Below are positions 40,750-50,125 of a stretch of 64,000 nucleotides of DNA, piece by piece. Each line of letters starts with the position of its first letter. Within the stretch, counting starts at the first letter, position 1. The stretch is from the NCBI GenBank assembly GCA_963575745.1, contig CAUYUJ010021050.1, forward strand, positions 1 through 64,000, in the 5' to 3' direction. The position numbers were made by a program, and so were the translations under genes. The DNA comes from Prorocentrum cordatum (Eukaryota > Sar > Dinophyceae > Prorocentrales > Prorocentraceae). The notes beneath the pieces are model-generated. The model had not been told where the DNA came from. It saw only the letters and a program-made list of their open reading frames with translations, and made no database searches.

Positions 40750-40922
40750 CTGGGCGTCCTGGATGGGATCGGAACAGATGGGGTCGGAGGATCGCGCCGC
40801 ATCGCCGATGCGTCGCGACGCCGACGTCGCCGCTGCATCGCCTGTGCATCGGCGATGCTCCGCCGACGTGCCGTCGATGTGGCGCGACCCTCCGACCAGC
40901 CGGGCCCCAGCCGGGAGGCCTC
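40750..40922 (+). mobile_element. Family C fold-back element, copy 2
   Basis: Left end CTGGATGGGATCGGAACAG and ATGGGGTCGGAGGATCGCG; GATGCG/GCATCG centre; right end GCCGGGAGGCCTC. The centre is short compared with other copies. GC-rich, non-coding sequence follows to 41190. Confidence 0.75.
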
Positions 40923-41194
40923 TGCTCTGGCAGCCTCCCGCTGGCGGGACCTCCGCACGCACCGCGCCGACCGCGGCCGCTCGACCGCTCCGCGGGCGCG
41001 CACGGCCCGCCGCCCCCCCCCTGCCGGCACGCCGGCGGCGGGTGCGGGGCCGCGCCGCCGCCGAAGCCCGCCCGCTGGCAGCCAGTTGCCCGTCCGTCCG
41101 ATTGGCTGGTCCGCCTGGGGCCGCGCGCGCGCGGCGCGCGCGTGACGCGCGGGCGACCAGGGGCCTCGTGGCTCGGCTCGCCCCCCAATATGGG

Positions 41195-41375
41195 CGCGGC
41201 CATCATTCAGGAGGAGAAAAAACACACAGGCACAATTTATCCTCGACTCCCGGGAAAATGTAGAAAAATGTGGGTAGTGAGGGGGAATACAGAAACCCAG
41301 AAGATATGGGAAAATATAGGGAATCCTGTTATTTGTGTGTATTTATTTGTGTATCCCAGGGCCCCTTCAATCATC
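41195..41375 (+). mobile_element. Family H element, copy 2
   Basis: ACACACAGGCACAATTTATC, CCGGGAAAATGTAGAAAAAT, GAAACCCAGAAGATATGGG, TGTGTGTATTTATTTGTG and a CCCCTTCAA end. The flanks share ATCAT (about 41203 and 41376), a possible short TSD. Confidence 0.8.
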
Positions 41376-41380
41376 TTTGG

Positions 41381-41480
41381 GCCTCCGGGGGGTCCTCTTC
41401 GCCACCGTTTGGCTTCGCTGCGGCACTCTGGTCAGAGCGCCCCCCCTGGAGAGGTCCAGGGAGCAGCGGCACGGGCTCCT
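41381..41480 (+). repeat. 100-bp dispersed repeat, copy 1
   Basis: TTGGGCCTCCGGGGGGTCC, CGCCACCGTTTGGCTTCGC, GGTCAGAGCGCCCC and TGGAGAGGTCC match 59187-59290 in the same order. Confidence 0.7.
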
Positions 41481-41506
41481 ATAGTGGTCTCCCCAGGCCC
41501 ATACGG

Positions 41507-41703
41507 TTAAGTCGGGCCTGTCCCCCTACAGGGGGATGTTCGACGAAAACTAATAAATACCCCAAACATAGTCCAAAAATAATCCAAAAATGCTCAGGGG
41601 ACTATTTTCTTAACATTTTTTGACATTGTTGGTGTATTGTTTGTGGTATTTTTTTATTTTTTTTCGTCGAAAATCCCCCTGCAGGGGGACAGGCCCGACT
41701 TAA
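41507..41703 (+). mobile_element. Family A MITE, copy 2 (best TIRs)
   Basis: The left 38 bp and right 38 bp are inverted repeats starting TTAAGTCGGGCCTGTCCCCC and continuing through a small TACAGGGGG hairpin arm to TCGACGAAAA. The interior is AT-rich. A 25-27-bp sequence containing TAGTGGTCTCCCCAGGCCC lies directly on both sides (41478-41504 and 41705-41729), far longer than the 8-bp TSD of other copies. Confidence 0.92.
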
Positions 41704-41764
41704 TCCTAGTGGTCTCCCCAGGCCCATACAGGGGGGGGGTCATCGGATTACAGAGCGGGAGCGG

Positions 41765-42130
41765 CAACCGGGGGGGGGAGGACTAAGGGGGGGATATCAT
41801 GGCCTGGGCCAGGATGTTTCCCCAGGCTTCATGGCGCATCTTGCGCCTCTTCTTATTTCCTTACATGCGTCCCTGCCCCCCCCCCCTGGACCGCGCACAT
41901 GCGCACATGCCGCCGGCCATGAGTGAGGAGAGATAACAACACACAGACACAAGTCATCCTCGATTCCCCAGAAATTGTAGGAAAATATGGGAAGTGGGGG
42001 GGAAGACAGAAACCCAGAACATGTGGGAAAATATGGGGAATCTTTTTATTTGTGTGTATTTCTTTGTGTGTCCTGGGGCCCCTTCAGTGAGTTGCTCGCC
42101 CCCCTCTTGGACGCCCCCCTCCTGGCCGCC
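41765..42130 (+). repeat. Family Q dispersed repeat, copy 2 (interrupted)
   Basis: The left part is 41765-41922 (ATGGCCTGGGCCAGGATG, CTTCATGGCGC, GACCGCGCACATGCGC, GCCGGCCATGA). The right part resumes at about 42091 (CCCCCCTCTTGGACGCCCC). A family H element lies between them. Confidence 0.75.
41925..42088 (+). mobile_element. Family H element, copy 3, inside family Q
   Basis: AACACACAGACACAAGTCATC, GAAATTGTAGGAAAATATGG, GGGAAGTGGGGGGGAAGAC, TGTGTGTATTTCTTTGTG and a CCCCTTC end. AGTGAG flanks it on the left (about 41921) and right (about 42088), a candidate 6-bp TSD. Uninterrupted family Q copies at 37425 and 43288 act as empty-site references. Confidence 0.82.
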
Positions 42131-42205
42131 TCCGAACAGACAGTGACATGAACACAGATCTCGGAGGCCCGCGCGCACTGCCCGGATCGGCGCCGCGCGC
42201 CAGGG

Positions 42206-42483
42206 AGGGGGGCGGCCCCGTGCCGATCCAGGCTGTCCGCACGGGCCTCCGGAAGTTTCTGCGTCTGCTGATTTCTTGGCATCGCTCGGACGTGTGCATT
42301 TTTTTCCTCCGGCGAGGGCCATCGAGGAGCATCCTCGATAGTTTGCCGAAAAAACCACGCACGAAACCGAAAATAGCACACGGAATGGACGTCCGAGCGA
42401 TGGCCAGAGGGAGGGGGGCGGCCCGTGCCGATCCAGGATCCAGGATGTCCGCACGGGCCTCCGGCAGTTTCTGCGTCTGCTTG
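42206..42483 (+). repeat. 65-bp direct repeat flanking a family F element
   Basis: The segment GGGAGGGGGGCGGCC, GTGCCGATCCAGG, TGTCCGCACGGGCCTCCGG and AGTTTCTGCGTCTGCT occurs at 42206-42275 and again at 42411-42483, either side of the MITE at 42280-42402. The second copy has an extra ATCCAGG. Confidence 0.85.
42280..42402 (+). mobile_element. Family F MITE, copy 2
   Basis: CATCGCTCGGACGTGTGCAT at the left and ACGTCCGAGCGATG at the right are inverted. The interior shares GAGGAGCATCCTCGAT and CCACGCACGAAACC with copy 1. Confidence 0.88.
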
Positions 42484-42559
42484 TTTGGGTTCCTCTGGAG
42501 GAGGAGTCCGCGCGGACGTCCGTCGTGTCTGAAGCACCCCGAGCCTGCGCCAACCACTC

Positions 42560-43215
42560 GGCGCACCAGCGGTGAGCGCGGGAGCCCCGAGCCGGGAGCA
42601 CCACCGGAGGAGGTCGAAGAGTGCCCCCGACACAAGCCTCACGCAGAGCTCGTCAGGCACCGAATGCCCCTCGTCCAGTCGAGCTGCTCCCGCCAGCACT
42701 CCTTATCGACTCTCACATGACCATCGCGGCGCCGTGCGCTATGCCGTCGCGGCACAGCTCGCAATAGAAGACATCATCGCCACCCTCATGTGGTGGCGGC
42801 TTCTCGCAGGGGTGGAGCCGCGAGGACAGTCACTCTGGGCACAGTCCGCCCTTGATCGCGTCGAGGATCTCCGAAGTGGACCTCTCCGCCTCGATCACGA
42901 GGTTCCCCATACGCCGCTGCCGCCCGTCGAGCCTCTCAAGGTCGACCGTGTCCTCGGGAGACTGCTCCTCGTGCGCGTGGCAGATCTGCGATCTCGAAGG
43001 CCTTGATCCACTGTCCAGCTCTACTTGCCGAACTCGATGGACATGACAGAGAGCTCGAAGAACATCCCCTCCGTCCCGCTCCGACCTTCCCGAATCCGAA
43101 GGACTTCGAAGAGACCTTGACGGGACTTCTTCATCGAGCCCGCTCCACTCTTGCCGAACCCGAAGGACTCGGCGGCGGGAATTTGCCCTCCTCGAACTCC
43201 TTCACGCTGCCGCTC
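42560..43215 (-). pseudogene. Possible decayed gene remnant
   Basis: Codon-like composition on the minus strand differs from the neighbourhood: ordinary-looking runs such as SVKEFEEGKFPPP (about 43205), FELSVMSIEFGK (about 43060), DTVDLERLDGRQRRMGNLV (about 42930) and LDEGHSVPDELCVRLVSG (about 42670). They lie in different frames with stops between, so this is either several exons or a frame-scrambled relic. No family recognised, and the plus strand is also open in parts. Confidence 0.25.
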
Positions 43216-43287
43216 CAGTCCCCAGGAGCCGGGGGGACGAACTCGGCAGCCCTGGCGCGAAGAGAAGGTCTCTGGCGGGGGCGGGCA

Positions 43288-43482
43288 AGAGGGGGATGAT
43301 GACTAGGTACTAGGTGGGGGGGAATGTGATGGCGAGGGCCATGATATTTTTCCAGATTCCATGGCGCCTCTTCTTTTTTCAATGCCCCCCACCCCCCCCC
43401 TGGGCCGCGCACATGCCGCAGGCCATGATTTGGGTCCCCCCTTCTTGGACGCCCCCCTCTGGGCCGCCCCCGATCTTGGCCG
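43288..43482 (+). repeat. Family Q dispersed repeat, copy 3
   Basis: GGGGGATGATGACTAGG, ATGGCGAGGGCCATGATA, TTCCATGGCGCCTCTTC, GGGCCGCGCACATGCCG and CCTTCTTGGACGCCCCC. Uninterrupted. GC-rich sequence with no recognised gene follows to 43630. Confidence 0.75.
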
Positions 43483-43633
43483 CCAGCCACTCCTCGAGCA
43501 CAGCAGCGCTGACGCCCGCAGGCCGCGGCACCCGTCCGCCTGCTGCTCTCGGAGGGGGCGCAGCACGGCGCGCCGTGCTGCCCAGGGCCAGCAGCTCCTC
43601 CGCCCCGTCGGCGCCCCTGGCCCAAGCCCAGGA

Positions 43634-43690
43634 GACGGGCCGCCGCCACCGCGGCCCCCTCTTAGGGGCAAGTGGCAGCCGACCGCACCT
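43634..43690 (+). repeat. Empty-site paralogue of the family A insertion at 44740
   Basis: GACGGGCCGCCGCCACCGCG, GCCCCCTCTTAGGGGCAAG and GGCAGCCGACCGCA correspond to the two flanks of the element at 44740-44898 joined without it. This identifies the target as CNTTAGGG. Confidence 0.85.
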
Positions 43691-43861
43691 GCCATCCTTC
43701 GTCTTTCCCTCCTTGCTCCCTCCTCCATCCTTTCCTCCGCCTCCTCCTCCTCCTCCTCCTCCTCCTTCTCCTGCGCTCGAGGTCTCGAAGCGGCGCGCCG
43801 GCGCCGCCGCGCTCGGCCGCCCCGGCCCGCGGCGCCGCGCCCGGCGAGGCCGCCGTGCATT

Positions 43862-43965
43862 AGGGTCCCCCCTTGGGGGCGTCCGCGGCCTCTGGCGCGC
43901 GACCCGCACGCCCCGCCGCGGCCTGCTCACTCGAGTCCATATGGCAGCGAGGGGCGAGGAGGAGG
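43862..43965 (+). repeat. 100-bp duplicated segment, copy 1
   Basis: CCCCTTGGGGGCGTCCGCGG, GCGCGCGACCCGCACGCCCC, GCCGCGGCCTGCTCACT and GAGTCCATATGGCA, followed by AGG tracts. The same segment is at 45272-45365, also followed by AGG tracts, so a larger unit may have been duplicated. Confidence 0.8.
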
Positions 43966-43984
43966 AGGAGGAGGAGGAGGAGGA

Positions 43985-44017
<33 letters not shown>

Positions 44018-44708
44018 GAGGAGGAGGAGGAGGAGGAGGAGGAGGAGGGAGGAGGAGGAGGAGGAGGAGGAGGAGGAGGAGGAGGAGGAGGAGGAGGAGG
44101 AGGAGGAGGAGGAGGAGGAGGAGTGAGTGAGTGAGTGAGGAGTGAGTGAGTGAGTGAGTGAGAGTGAGTGAGTGAGAGTGTGAGTGAGTGAGTAAGTGAG
44201 TGTGAGGAGGAGGAGGAGGAGGAGTTGGAGGAGGAGGAGGAGGAGGAGGAGGAGGAGGAGGAGGAGGGAGTGAAGTGAGTGAGTGAGTGAGTGAGTGAGT
44301 GAGTGAGTGAGTGAGTGAGTGAGTGAGTGAGTGAGTGAGTGATTGAGTAAGTAAGTAAGTGAGTGGAGGAGGAGGAGGAGGAGGAGTTGGAGGAGGAGGA
44401 GGAGGAGGAGGGAGGAGGGAGGAGGAGGAGGAGGAGGAGGAGGAGGAGGAGGAGGAGGAGGAGGAGGAGGAGGAGGAGGAGGAGGAGGAAGTGAGTGAGT
44501 GAGGTGAGTGTGAGTGAGTGAGTGAGTGAGTGAGTGAGTGAGTGAGTGAGTGAGTGAGTGAGTGAGAGTAAGTAAGTGAGTGTGGAGGAGGAGGAGGAGG
44601 AGGAGTGGAGGAGGAGGAGGAGGAGGAGGAGGAGGAGGAGGGGGAGGAGGAGGAGGAGGAGGAGGAGGAGGAGGAGGAGGAGGAGGAGGAGGAGGAGGAG
44701 GAGGAGGA
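43955..44708 (+). repeat. Alternating AGG and GAGT microsatellite blocks
   Basis: Long AGG runs alternate with GAGT runs at about 44123-44205, 44276-44364 and 44490-44580. Each GAGT run is followed by the same transition (GTGGAGGAGG..., then GGAGTTGGAGG or GGAGTGGAGG), so the block is a higher-order repeat and not a random mixture. Confidence 0.93.
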
Positions 44709-44739
44709 CGGGCCGCCGCCACCGCGGCCCCCATTAGGG

Positions 44740-44898
44740 CTGCGTCGGGCATGTCCCTCCACAGGAGGAATATCCAAAAGTAGTCAAACAGTAGTCTGGG
44801 GATGATTTTTGACCAGTTTTGACACTTTGGGACTCTTTTGTGTGCTATCTTTATTTTTCGTCCAAAATCCGCCTGTATGGGGGACATGCTCGACCTAA
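44740..44898 (+). mobile_element. Family A MITE, copy 3 (159 bp)
   Basis: Left end CTGCGTCGGGCATGTCCC; right end GGGGGACATGCTCGACCTAA. CATTAGGG flanks both sides (44732-44739 and 44899-44906), a perfect 8-bp TSD. The empty-site paralogue is at 43634-43690. Confidence 0.93.
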
Positions 44899-44949
44899 CA
44901 TTAGGGGCAAGTGCCAGCCGACTGCATCTCCTAGGCGCAAGTGCGCCAC

Positions 44950-45140
44950 CAGGGCCGCCTACGATCCGATTCGGTGCGATTCGATTCGCAGGCTGGGGCC
45001 GCGATTCCAATTCGATGCGCGGTCTGGCTCTATTCACCGGCACCGGCCAGGGCCAGCCGGAAGCGCGGCGCGGCGGTTCGATTTCGATTCGCTGCGGAAC
45101 GGTTCGCTGGCGACCCGATCTGTTTCCGATCCGCTCCGAT
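44950..45140 (+). repeat. GATTCGATTCG sloppy repeats
   Basis: Scattered CGATCCGATTCG, GATTCGATTCGC and TTCGATTTCGATTCG motifs, resembling 34490-34720. No gene recognised. Confidence 0.45.
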
Positions 45141-45271
45141 TCTGCGATTCGACCCAGCTCTGGTCTGCCAGCGAGGCTCTCAATGTCTCGACGCGATCTT
45201 CCCCAGCTCGCGGCGTCGCTCCCGGCGACGCCGCCATGGTCCGAGCGCCGGCCGCAGCCCAGCATCGGCCC

Positions 45272-45365
45272 CCCTTGGGGGGGGCATTCGCGGCCTCCTG
45301 CGCGCGACCCGCATGCCCCGCCGCGGCCTGCTCACTTGAGTCAACGTGGCAACGAAGGACGAGGA
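45272..45365 (+). repeat. 100-bp duplicated segment, copy 2
   Basis: Matches 43862-43965 (CGCGACCCGCATGCCCCGCC, GCGGCCTGCTCACTTGAGTC). Followed by AGG tract. Confidence 0.8.
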
Positions 45366-45832
45366 GGAGAAGGAGGAGGGGGAGGGGGGAGGAGGAGGAG
45401 GAGGAGGAGGAGGAGGAGGAGGAGGAGGAGGAGGAGGAGGAGGAGGAGGAGGAGGAGGAGGAGGAGGAGGCGGAGGCGGAGGAGGGGGAGGGGGAGGAGG
45501 AAGGAGGAGGAGGAGGAGAGGAGGAGGAGGAGGAGGAGGAGGAGGAGGAGGGAGGAGGGGGAGGAGGAGGAGGAGGCGAAGGAATCAGGAAGGAAGAGAG
45601 GAGGAGGAGAGGAGGAGGAGGAGGAGGAGGAGGAGGAGGAGGAGGAGGAGGAGGAGGAGTGGGGGAAGGAGAAGGAGGAGGAGGAGGAGGAGGAGGAGGA
45701 CGCGAAGGGATCAGGAAGGAGGAGGAGGCGGAGAAGGAGGAGGCGAAGGGATCAGGAAGGAAGAAGAGGAGGAGGAGGAGAAGGAGAAGGAGGAGGAGGA
45801 GGAGGAGGAGGGGACGAGGAGGTGGAGGAGGA
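45355..45832 (+). repeat. AGG microsatellite with GAAGGGATCAGG spacers
   Basis: AGG triplets punctuated by GCGAAGGGATCAGGAAGG at about 45577, 45700 and 45743. The repeated spacer suggests block duplication of the tract. Confidence 0.9.
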
Positions 45833-46398
45833 GTGGCCCGGGTTTCGCCCAGGATCCAGTTCTGTGGCCAGGGTTTCGCCCAGCATCGGCCCCCCTTGCG
45901 GGCCCCACAAGGGGGGCCCACAAGGGGGGCCGAGATGGAGGGACAGCGCCCGCATCGAAAACATCACGTCGTCGAATCTGCTGCCGTCGCCGTTGCCGTC
46001 GCGTCTGGCTGGTGCCGGCGCTGTCGCCGCCAGCTGCGGCCAACCCGCCCGGGCTGGCGGGCCCTCTCCCGCCAGTGGAGGCCGTCACGAAGCCCGTGGT
46101 GCCCGAGCGCTACGGCGGCGGCGTGGGCGGCGCTGCTGTCGCCGGGAGAGAAGGCGCGCGCGCGATCGGCGGGGCGGTCGGGTGGTCGGGTGGCCGTCTG
46201 GTGGGTGAGCTTTTCTCGGGGGGGGGAGACATCGGCCACCAATCGCCCATCGATCGTGGATATGAGCCCGATAGCCCCACCCCGCCCAGGAACGTTCGGA
46301 TTCGTCATGGGGCCTATCGGCGATCTATCGGCGACGTGGCGGATAGGGGTGGGTGGACGAGAAGGGTGGGCCGGGCGGTGGGTGGGCATTTTGATCCG

Positions 46399-46614
46399 GG
46401 CCTCCCAGATGGAGTCCCAGCAGGTGGTGGCGGAGGATCGTGCCACGCATCGCCGATCGCCGATGCATTGGCGACGCAGTTCGATGCGGAGCCCAGTTCT
46501 CTCGACGCCAACATCGCCGATGCATCGCTGACGTCACCGCTGCGTCGCCGGTGCATCGGCGGTGCGGCGCGATCCGCTGACCCCGTATGCTCGGACTCTA
46601 TTTGGGAGGCCTCC
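46399..46614 (+). mobile_element. Family C fold-back element, copy 3
   Basis: Left end GGCCTCCCAGATGGAGTCC, GGCGGAGGATCG; centre CGCCGATGCATCGC; right end GCGGCGCGATCCGC, GACCCC, TTTGGGAGGCCTCC. The left and right ends are inverted over about 50 bp with mismatches. Confidence 0.85.
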
Positions 46615-46800
46615 ATTCGAGGAGGAGGAGGAGGAAGAGGAGGAGGAGGAGGAGGAGGAGGAGGAGGAAGAGGAGAAAGAGGAGGAGGAGGAGGAGGAGG
46701 AGGAGGAGGAGGAGGATGAGGAGGAGAAGAAGGAGGAGGAAGGAGGAGGAGGAGCAGGAGGAGGAGGAGGAGGAGGAGGAGGGGGAGGAGGAGAAGGACG
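46615..46800 (+). repeat. AGG microsatellite
   Basis: AGG triplets beginning directly at the family C right end. The C/T-rich stretch 46865-47160 has no recognised gene. Confidence 0.92.
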
Positions 46801-47159
46801 GCGAGGGCGAGGGCGTGGCGGAAATTGGGGAGCAGGGCGAGGGCGGGGTGGAAGAGGTGTGAGCGTGGCGCGGGGCGGTTTCCCCCCCCCCTCAGGCTCG
46901 CCTCGCCCTAAGGAGGTCTTCTCCCCCCCCTCCTCCGCATCCCCTCTTCCCCCCCTCTCCCCCACCCCTCCTTCCCGTCCTCGCCTCCCTCTTTCTGCAC
47001 CTCCTCGCCCTTCCCGGCCTCACTCTCCGCCTCTCTCCCTCCCTCTCTTGCTTCCTCCCTTCCCTTTTTTCTTTTTTTTCCAACCATCCTGTGGTGTTGG
47101 GTTTTCGTTTTGAAGAGACAGCGTCCCGCGTTCCTTCCTCCTCCCTCTCCTCCCTTTTT

Positions 47160-47430
47160 CCACCATCATCATCATTATCACCATCATCATCATGATCATC
47201 AACCTCAGCATCACCATCATCAGCATCATCATCACCATCATCATCACAATCATCATCAGCAGCATCAGCATCAGCAGCATCATCAGCATCAGCTACAGCA
47301 TCAGCATCATCATCTTCAGCATCAGCATCTTCATCTTCACATTTCCATCGTTATCAGCATCATCAGCATCATCATCCATCATCAGCATCATCATCATCAT
47401 CAGCAGCATCATCACCACCACCATCACACC
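47160..47430 (+). repeat. CAT microsatellite
   Basis: CATCAT with CAG/CAA variants. It precedes a GGCCCCATGGGGAGCTCC array exactly as at 19555-19985. Confidence 0.93.
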
Positions 47431-47435
47431 CAGTA

Positions 47436-47672
47436 CAGCGTTTCGTGGCCCCATGGGGAGCTCCACGTAAGGCCCCAGTGGGGGTGGCCACATGCGTCCG
47501 TCACACCCAGTACAGCGTTTGGTGGCCCCATGGGGAGCTCCACCCAAGGGCCCTGTGGGGGTGACAACATGCAACCGCCACACACAGTACAGCGTTTCGT
47601 CGCCCCATAGAGAGCTCCACCCAAGGCCCTAGTGGCGGTGGCCACATGCGTCCGCCACACCCAGTACAGCGC
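47436..47672 (+). repeat. 78-bp tandem array
   Basis: Three units with CAGCGTTTCGTGGCCCCAT, GGGGAGCTCCAC, AAGGCCC, GTGGCCACATGCGTCCG and CACACCCAGTACAG. The landmark repeats at 47439, 47517 and 47595. It is a diverged relative of the 89-bp array at 19990-21140. Confidence 0.88.
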
Positions 47673-47737
47673 ACGAATTCGTTATACAGCCACGCACGCA
47701 GGGACATCGACTGACCGTTCGGCCCCCTTATTCTGAT

Positions 47738-47818
47738 ACATATATATATACACACGCAGATGGGTGTATATATATATATATGTGTATATACATACATATA
47801 TATATATATAGATATCTA
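47738..47818. repeat. TA-rich tract bordering family P
   Basis: ATACATATATATATACAC, then GTGTATATATATATATATG and further TA. Resembles the tracts beside the 386-bp array at 16070-16118 and 18343-18372. Confidence 0.75.
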
Positions 47819-47819
47819 G

Positions 47820-48605
47820 AGTGGCCTTCAGCCCATCCCGCCACCGTGCTTGGTTTGTCGGTCAGAGGCCTCTTGGATGTTCGTTTGGATATCGTGGTGG
47901 GCCTTTTCGGGGTCCTCTTGGAAACAGTTTTGAGGCCTCTCAGGGGCCGTTCAGGGGGCCTCTTGGGCCCTCTTTGTGGGAGGACGATGACGAACTTGGA
48001 GGCTTCTTGGGGCGTCTTGGGGTCTCTTGGCGGTCCCGGGGGCCTCTTTCGTACCTTGGAGAGCCCCCTTGGGGCCTCTTGGGGTTCCCTTCTTGGGAGC
48101 CTCTCGGACGCATCTCGGGCGTCTCCTAGGGCATCCTTGGCGCCTCTTTGGGCCCTCGTGGGGCGCTTTGGGGAGGCTTGGGGACGTTTATGGGCCATCT
48201 TGGAGGACATCGGTTAAGTAATGGGAGAACTTCAAGTAGCCTTGCCCGTCTAGGGTGCCATAATCGTCTCTTGGACCCTTCTTGGGGCCCTCTTGTGCGC
48301 GCTTGGGGCCGTATTGGGGCTCTCACGAGCCTCTTTTGGGATTCTTTGGAGCTCTCTTGACAGCAAAACGGCGCGAAGGCAACATTGATTGATTTTCTTT
48401 GGGTTTTGAACTGGTTGTGGCTTGGCGGCCTCCGTGAGACGCTCCGTGGCCACTTGGAACCGTCTTGGAACGGTCTTGGGGCCCCTCGGACCATCTTGGG
48501 AGCCATCTTGAGGCATCTGTGCCGTTTTGGGGGTAATAGTTGGCTTTCTGAGGCCCTCTTGGAGCCGTCTTGAGCCATCTTGGGTGCTCTGGTCGCTCGC
48601 GGGGC
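47820..48605 (+). repeat. Family P degenerate repeat, longest copy
   Basis: GGGGCCTCTTGGGG and CCGTCTTGGAACGG units on both sides of an AT-richer core at about 48355-48415. The C-rich and mixed sequence that follows to 48900 has no recognised gene. Confidence 0.78.
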
Positions 48606-48903
48606 GCCCCGTCCAGGTCCAGGGGAGGGGGTATGGGGGAGGGGTCCCCCCCCCACGAGGGGGAAAAAGAGGGTTGGAAGAGGAGCTTCTCTAGACCACC
48701 TACGCCCAGAAAGCTGGTGGGATTCTCCACGCAGTCGCCTACAAACATGGTGGTCGTTATTGTGGGGACGGCGCCTGTGGTCGTCGTGCATCGGCATGAT
48801 ACTTCGTCGCCAGCGCACGTACGTGTTCGCACATTGTTTTTGTTCCCTGGCGGTGGCAACTACTCCACGGGACGCGTAAGGTACATACGAGAACGTAGGC
48901 TAC

Positions 48904-49121
48904 GAGGAACATGTTGGAGGCTTCGCGCGGCGCGCAATATAGCTGTCTGATCTCGTCCGCACGCCCGCCCCGTCAGATCTTGGGCGACGTTCGCGCGGCG
49001 ATGCTCCGACGTGTGTCCGACGCATTCCCACGCAATCCGGCGTACGCCCGACGCACATCCGACGTAGCTCTTCCCCGAATCGGAACTCAGTTTGCCGCGC
49101 GAGGCCTCCAACATGTTCTTC
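48904..49121. mobile_element. Family T inverted-repeat element (218 bp)
   Basis: GAGGAACATGTTGGAGGC, TTCGCGCGGC at the left and GCCGCGCGAGGCCTCC, AACATGTTCTTC at the right are inverted over 28 bp with two mismatches. The interior has CCGACG-rich short repeats. A single copy in this window, so the family is tentative. No gene recognised from 49122 to 49510. Confidence 0.7.
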
Positions 49122-49514
49122 AGCAGACACGACGAAGGAGTATCATCACTCTGGCTGATCCTCGTGGGCGGGGAGCTTCTTCGACATCCGTATCCGCGGC
49201 CTCGCGGGCCGGGTTCCCGGGCTGCGACCTCGCGGATTCGGGGGCACCGTTTCGCGGATATCCTGCGCGGAACGTATCCGTGCGGGCCCCAGAATCCAGA
49301 CCGCAGGCACGCGTATACCGATTTTCGCATACAGCTAAAACGCTGAGGTAAGGACCTCTTTGGGTTCGGAAGAGGCTCGCTCTTTCTGGGGTTATTCCGT
49401 GGTTGTTCCTCGTGTTTTCTTCGTGCATTCAGTGGCTTCTGGGGCCAAGAAAGGGCTTCGTTCCATACTTATCGTTCCTCATGCCGGCAGCCCTTCTGCA
49501 TCCCTCGCGCCTCT

Positions 49515-49742
49515 GAGGAGGAGGAGGAGGAGGAGGAGGAGGAGGGGAGGAGGAGGAGGAGGAGGAGGGGGAGGAAAAGGAGGAGGAGGAGGAGGAGGGG
49601 AGGTGGAGGAGGAGGAGGAGGAGGAGGAGGAGGAGGAGCACGAGGCGGAGGAGGAGGTGGAGGAGGAGGAGGAGGAGGATGAAAAGGAGGATGAAGAGGA
49701 CGTGGACGAGGGGGACGAGGACGAGGAGACGATGTCGACGAG
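49515..49742 (+). repeat. AGG microsatellite
   Basis: AGG triplets decaying into GACGAGG toward the right end. Confidence 0.92.
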
Positions 49743-49944
49743 GAGAAATGGGTGATTAGGAGAAGGAGGCGGATGTGGACGAGGGAGTGACGAGAACTAC
49801 CCATATCCCTTGACCCCTGGCCAGGCCCAGTCTTGGCCCAGGAGCTGTGTCTGTGCCCTCCTGGCCAAGCGAGGAGGGCGTGCACCTCGCTTCTTGGCCC
49901 AGGGTGGGCCTGGCCAGGAGCAGCGGAGATGTACCGCCGGCGAG

Positions 49945-50125
49945 CGAGGGGGGGAAGCGAGAAAAAACAAGGTTTTCTCAGCAGGCGGCGGAGCTTCTCG
50001 AAAGCCCTCGGGCCTTCTGGGTAGCTGTTTGCGTCTTCGGGGACGGCTCGGCAGACCGCCCGAAAGGCCAGGGGACTTCCGGGCCTTCTGAGAAGGCCCG
50101 CCCCCTCTCACTTCCCCCCTCCCAG
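49945..50125 (+). repeat. Family U inverted-repeat element, copy 1
   Basis: GCGAGCGAGGGGGGAAGCG, TTCTCAGCAGGCGGCGGAGC, GAAAGCCCTCGGGCC and GAGAAGGCCCGCCCCCTCTC. The reverse complement of 57362-57518 gives the same order. The ends (GAGGGGGGAAGCGAGAA / CTCTCACTTCCCCCCTC) are inverted. The rest of 50126-50580 has no recognised gene. Confidence 0.7.

Noticed and set aside
43379-45265. 628-codon minus-strand open frame with Ser/Thr/Leu/His repeats
   Set aside because: It is a translation of AGG and GAGT microsatellites and crosses the family A insertion.
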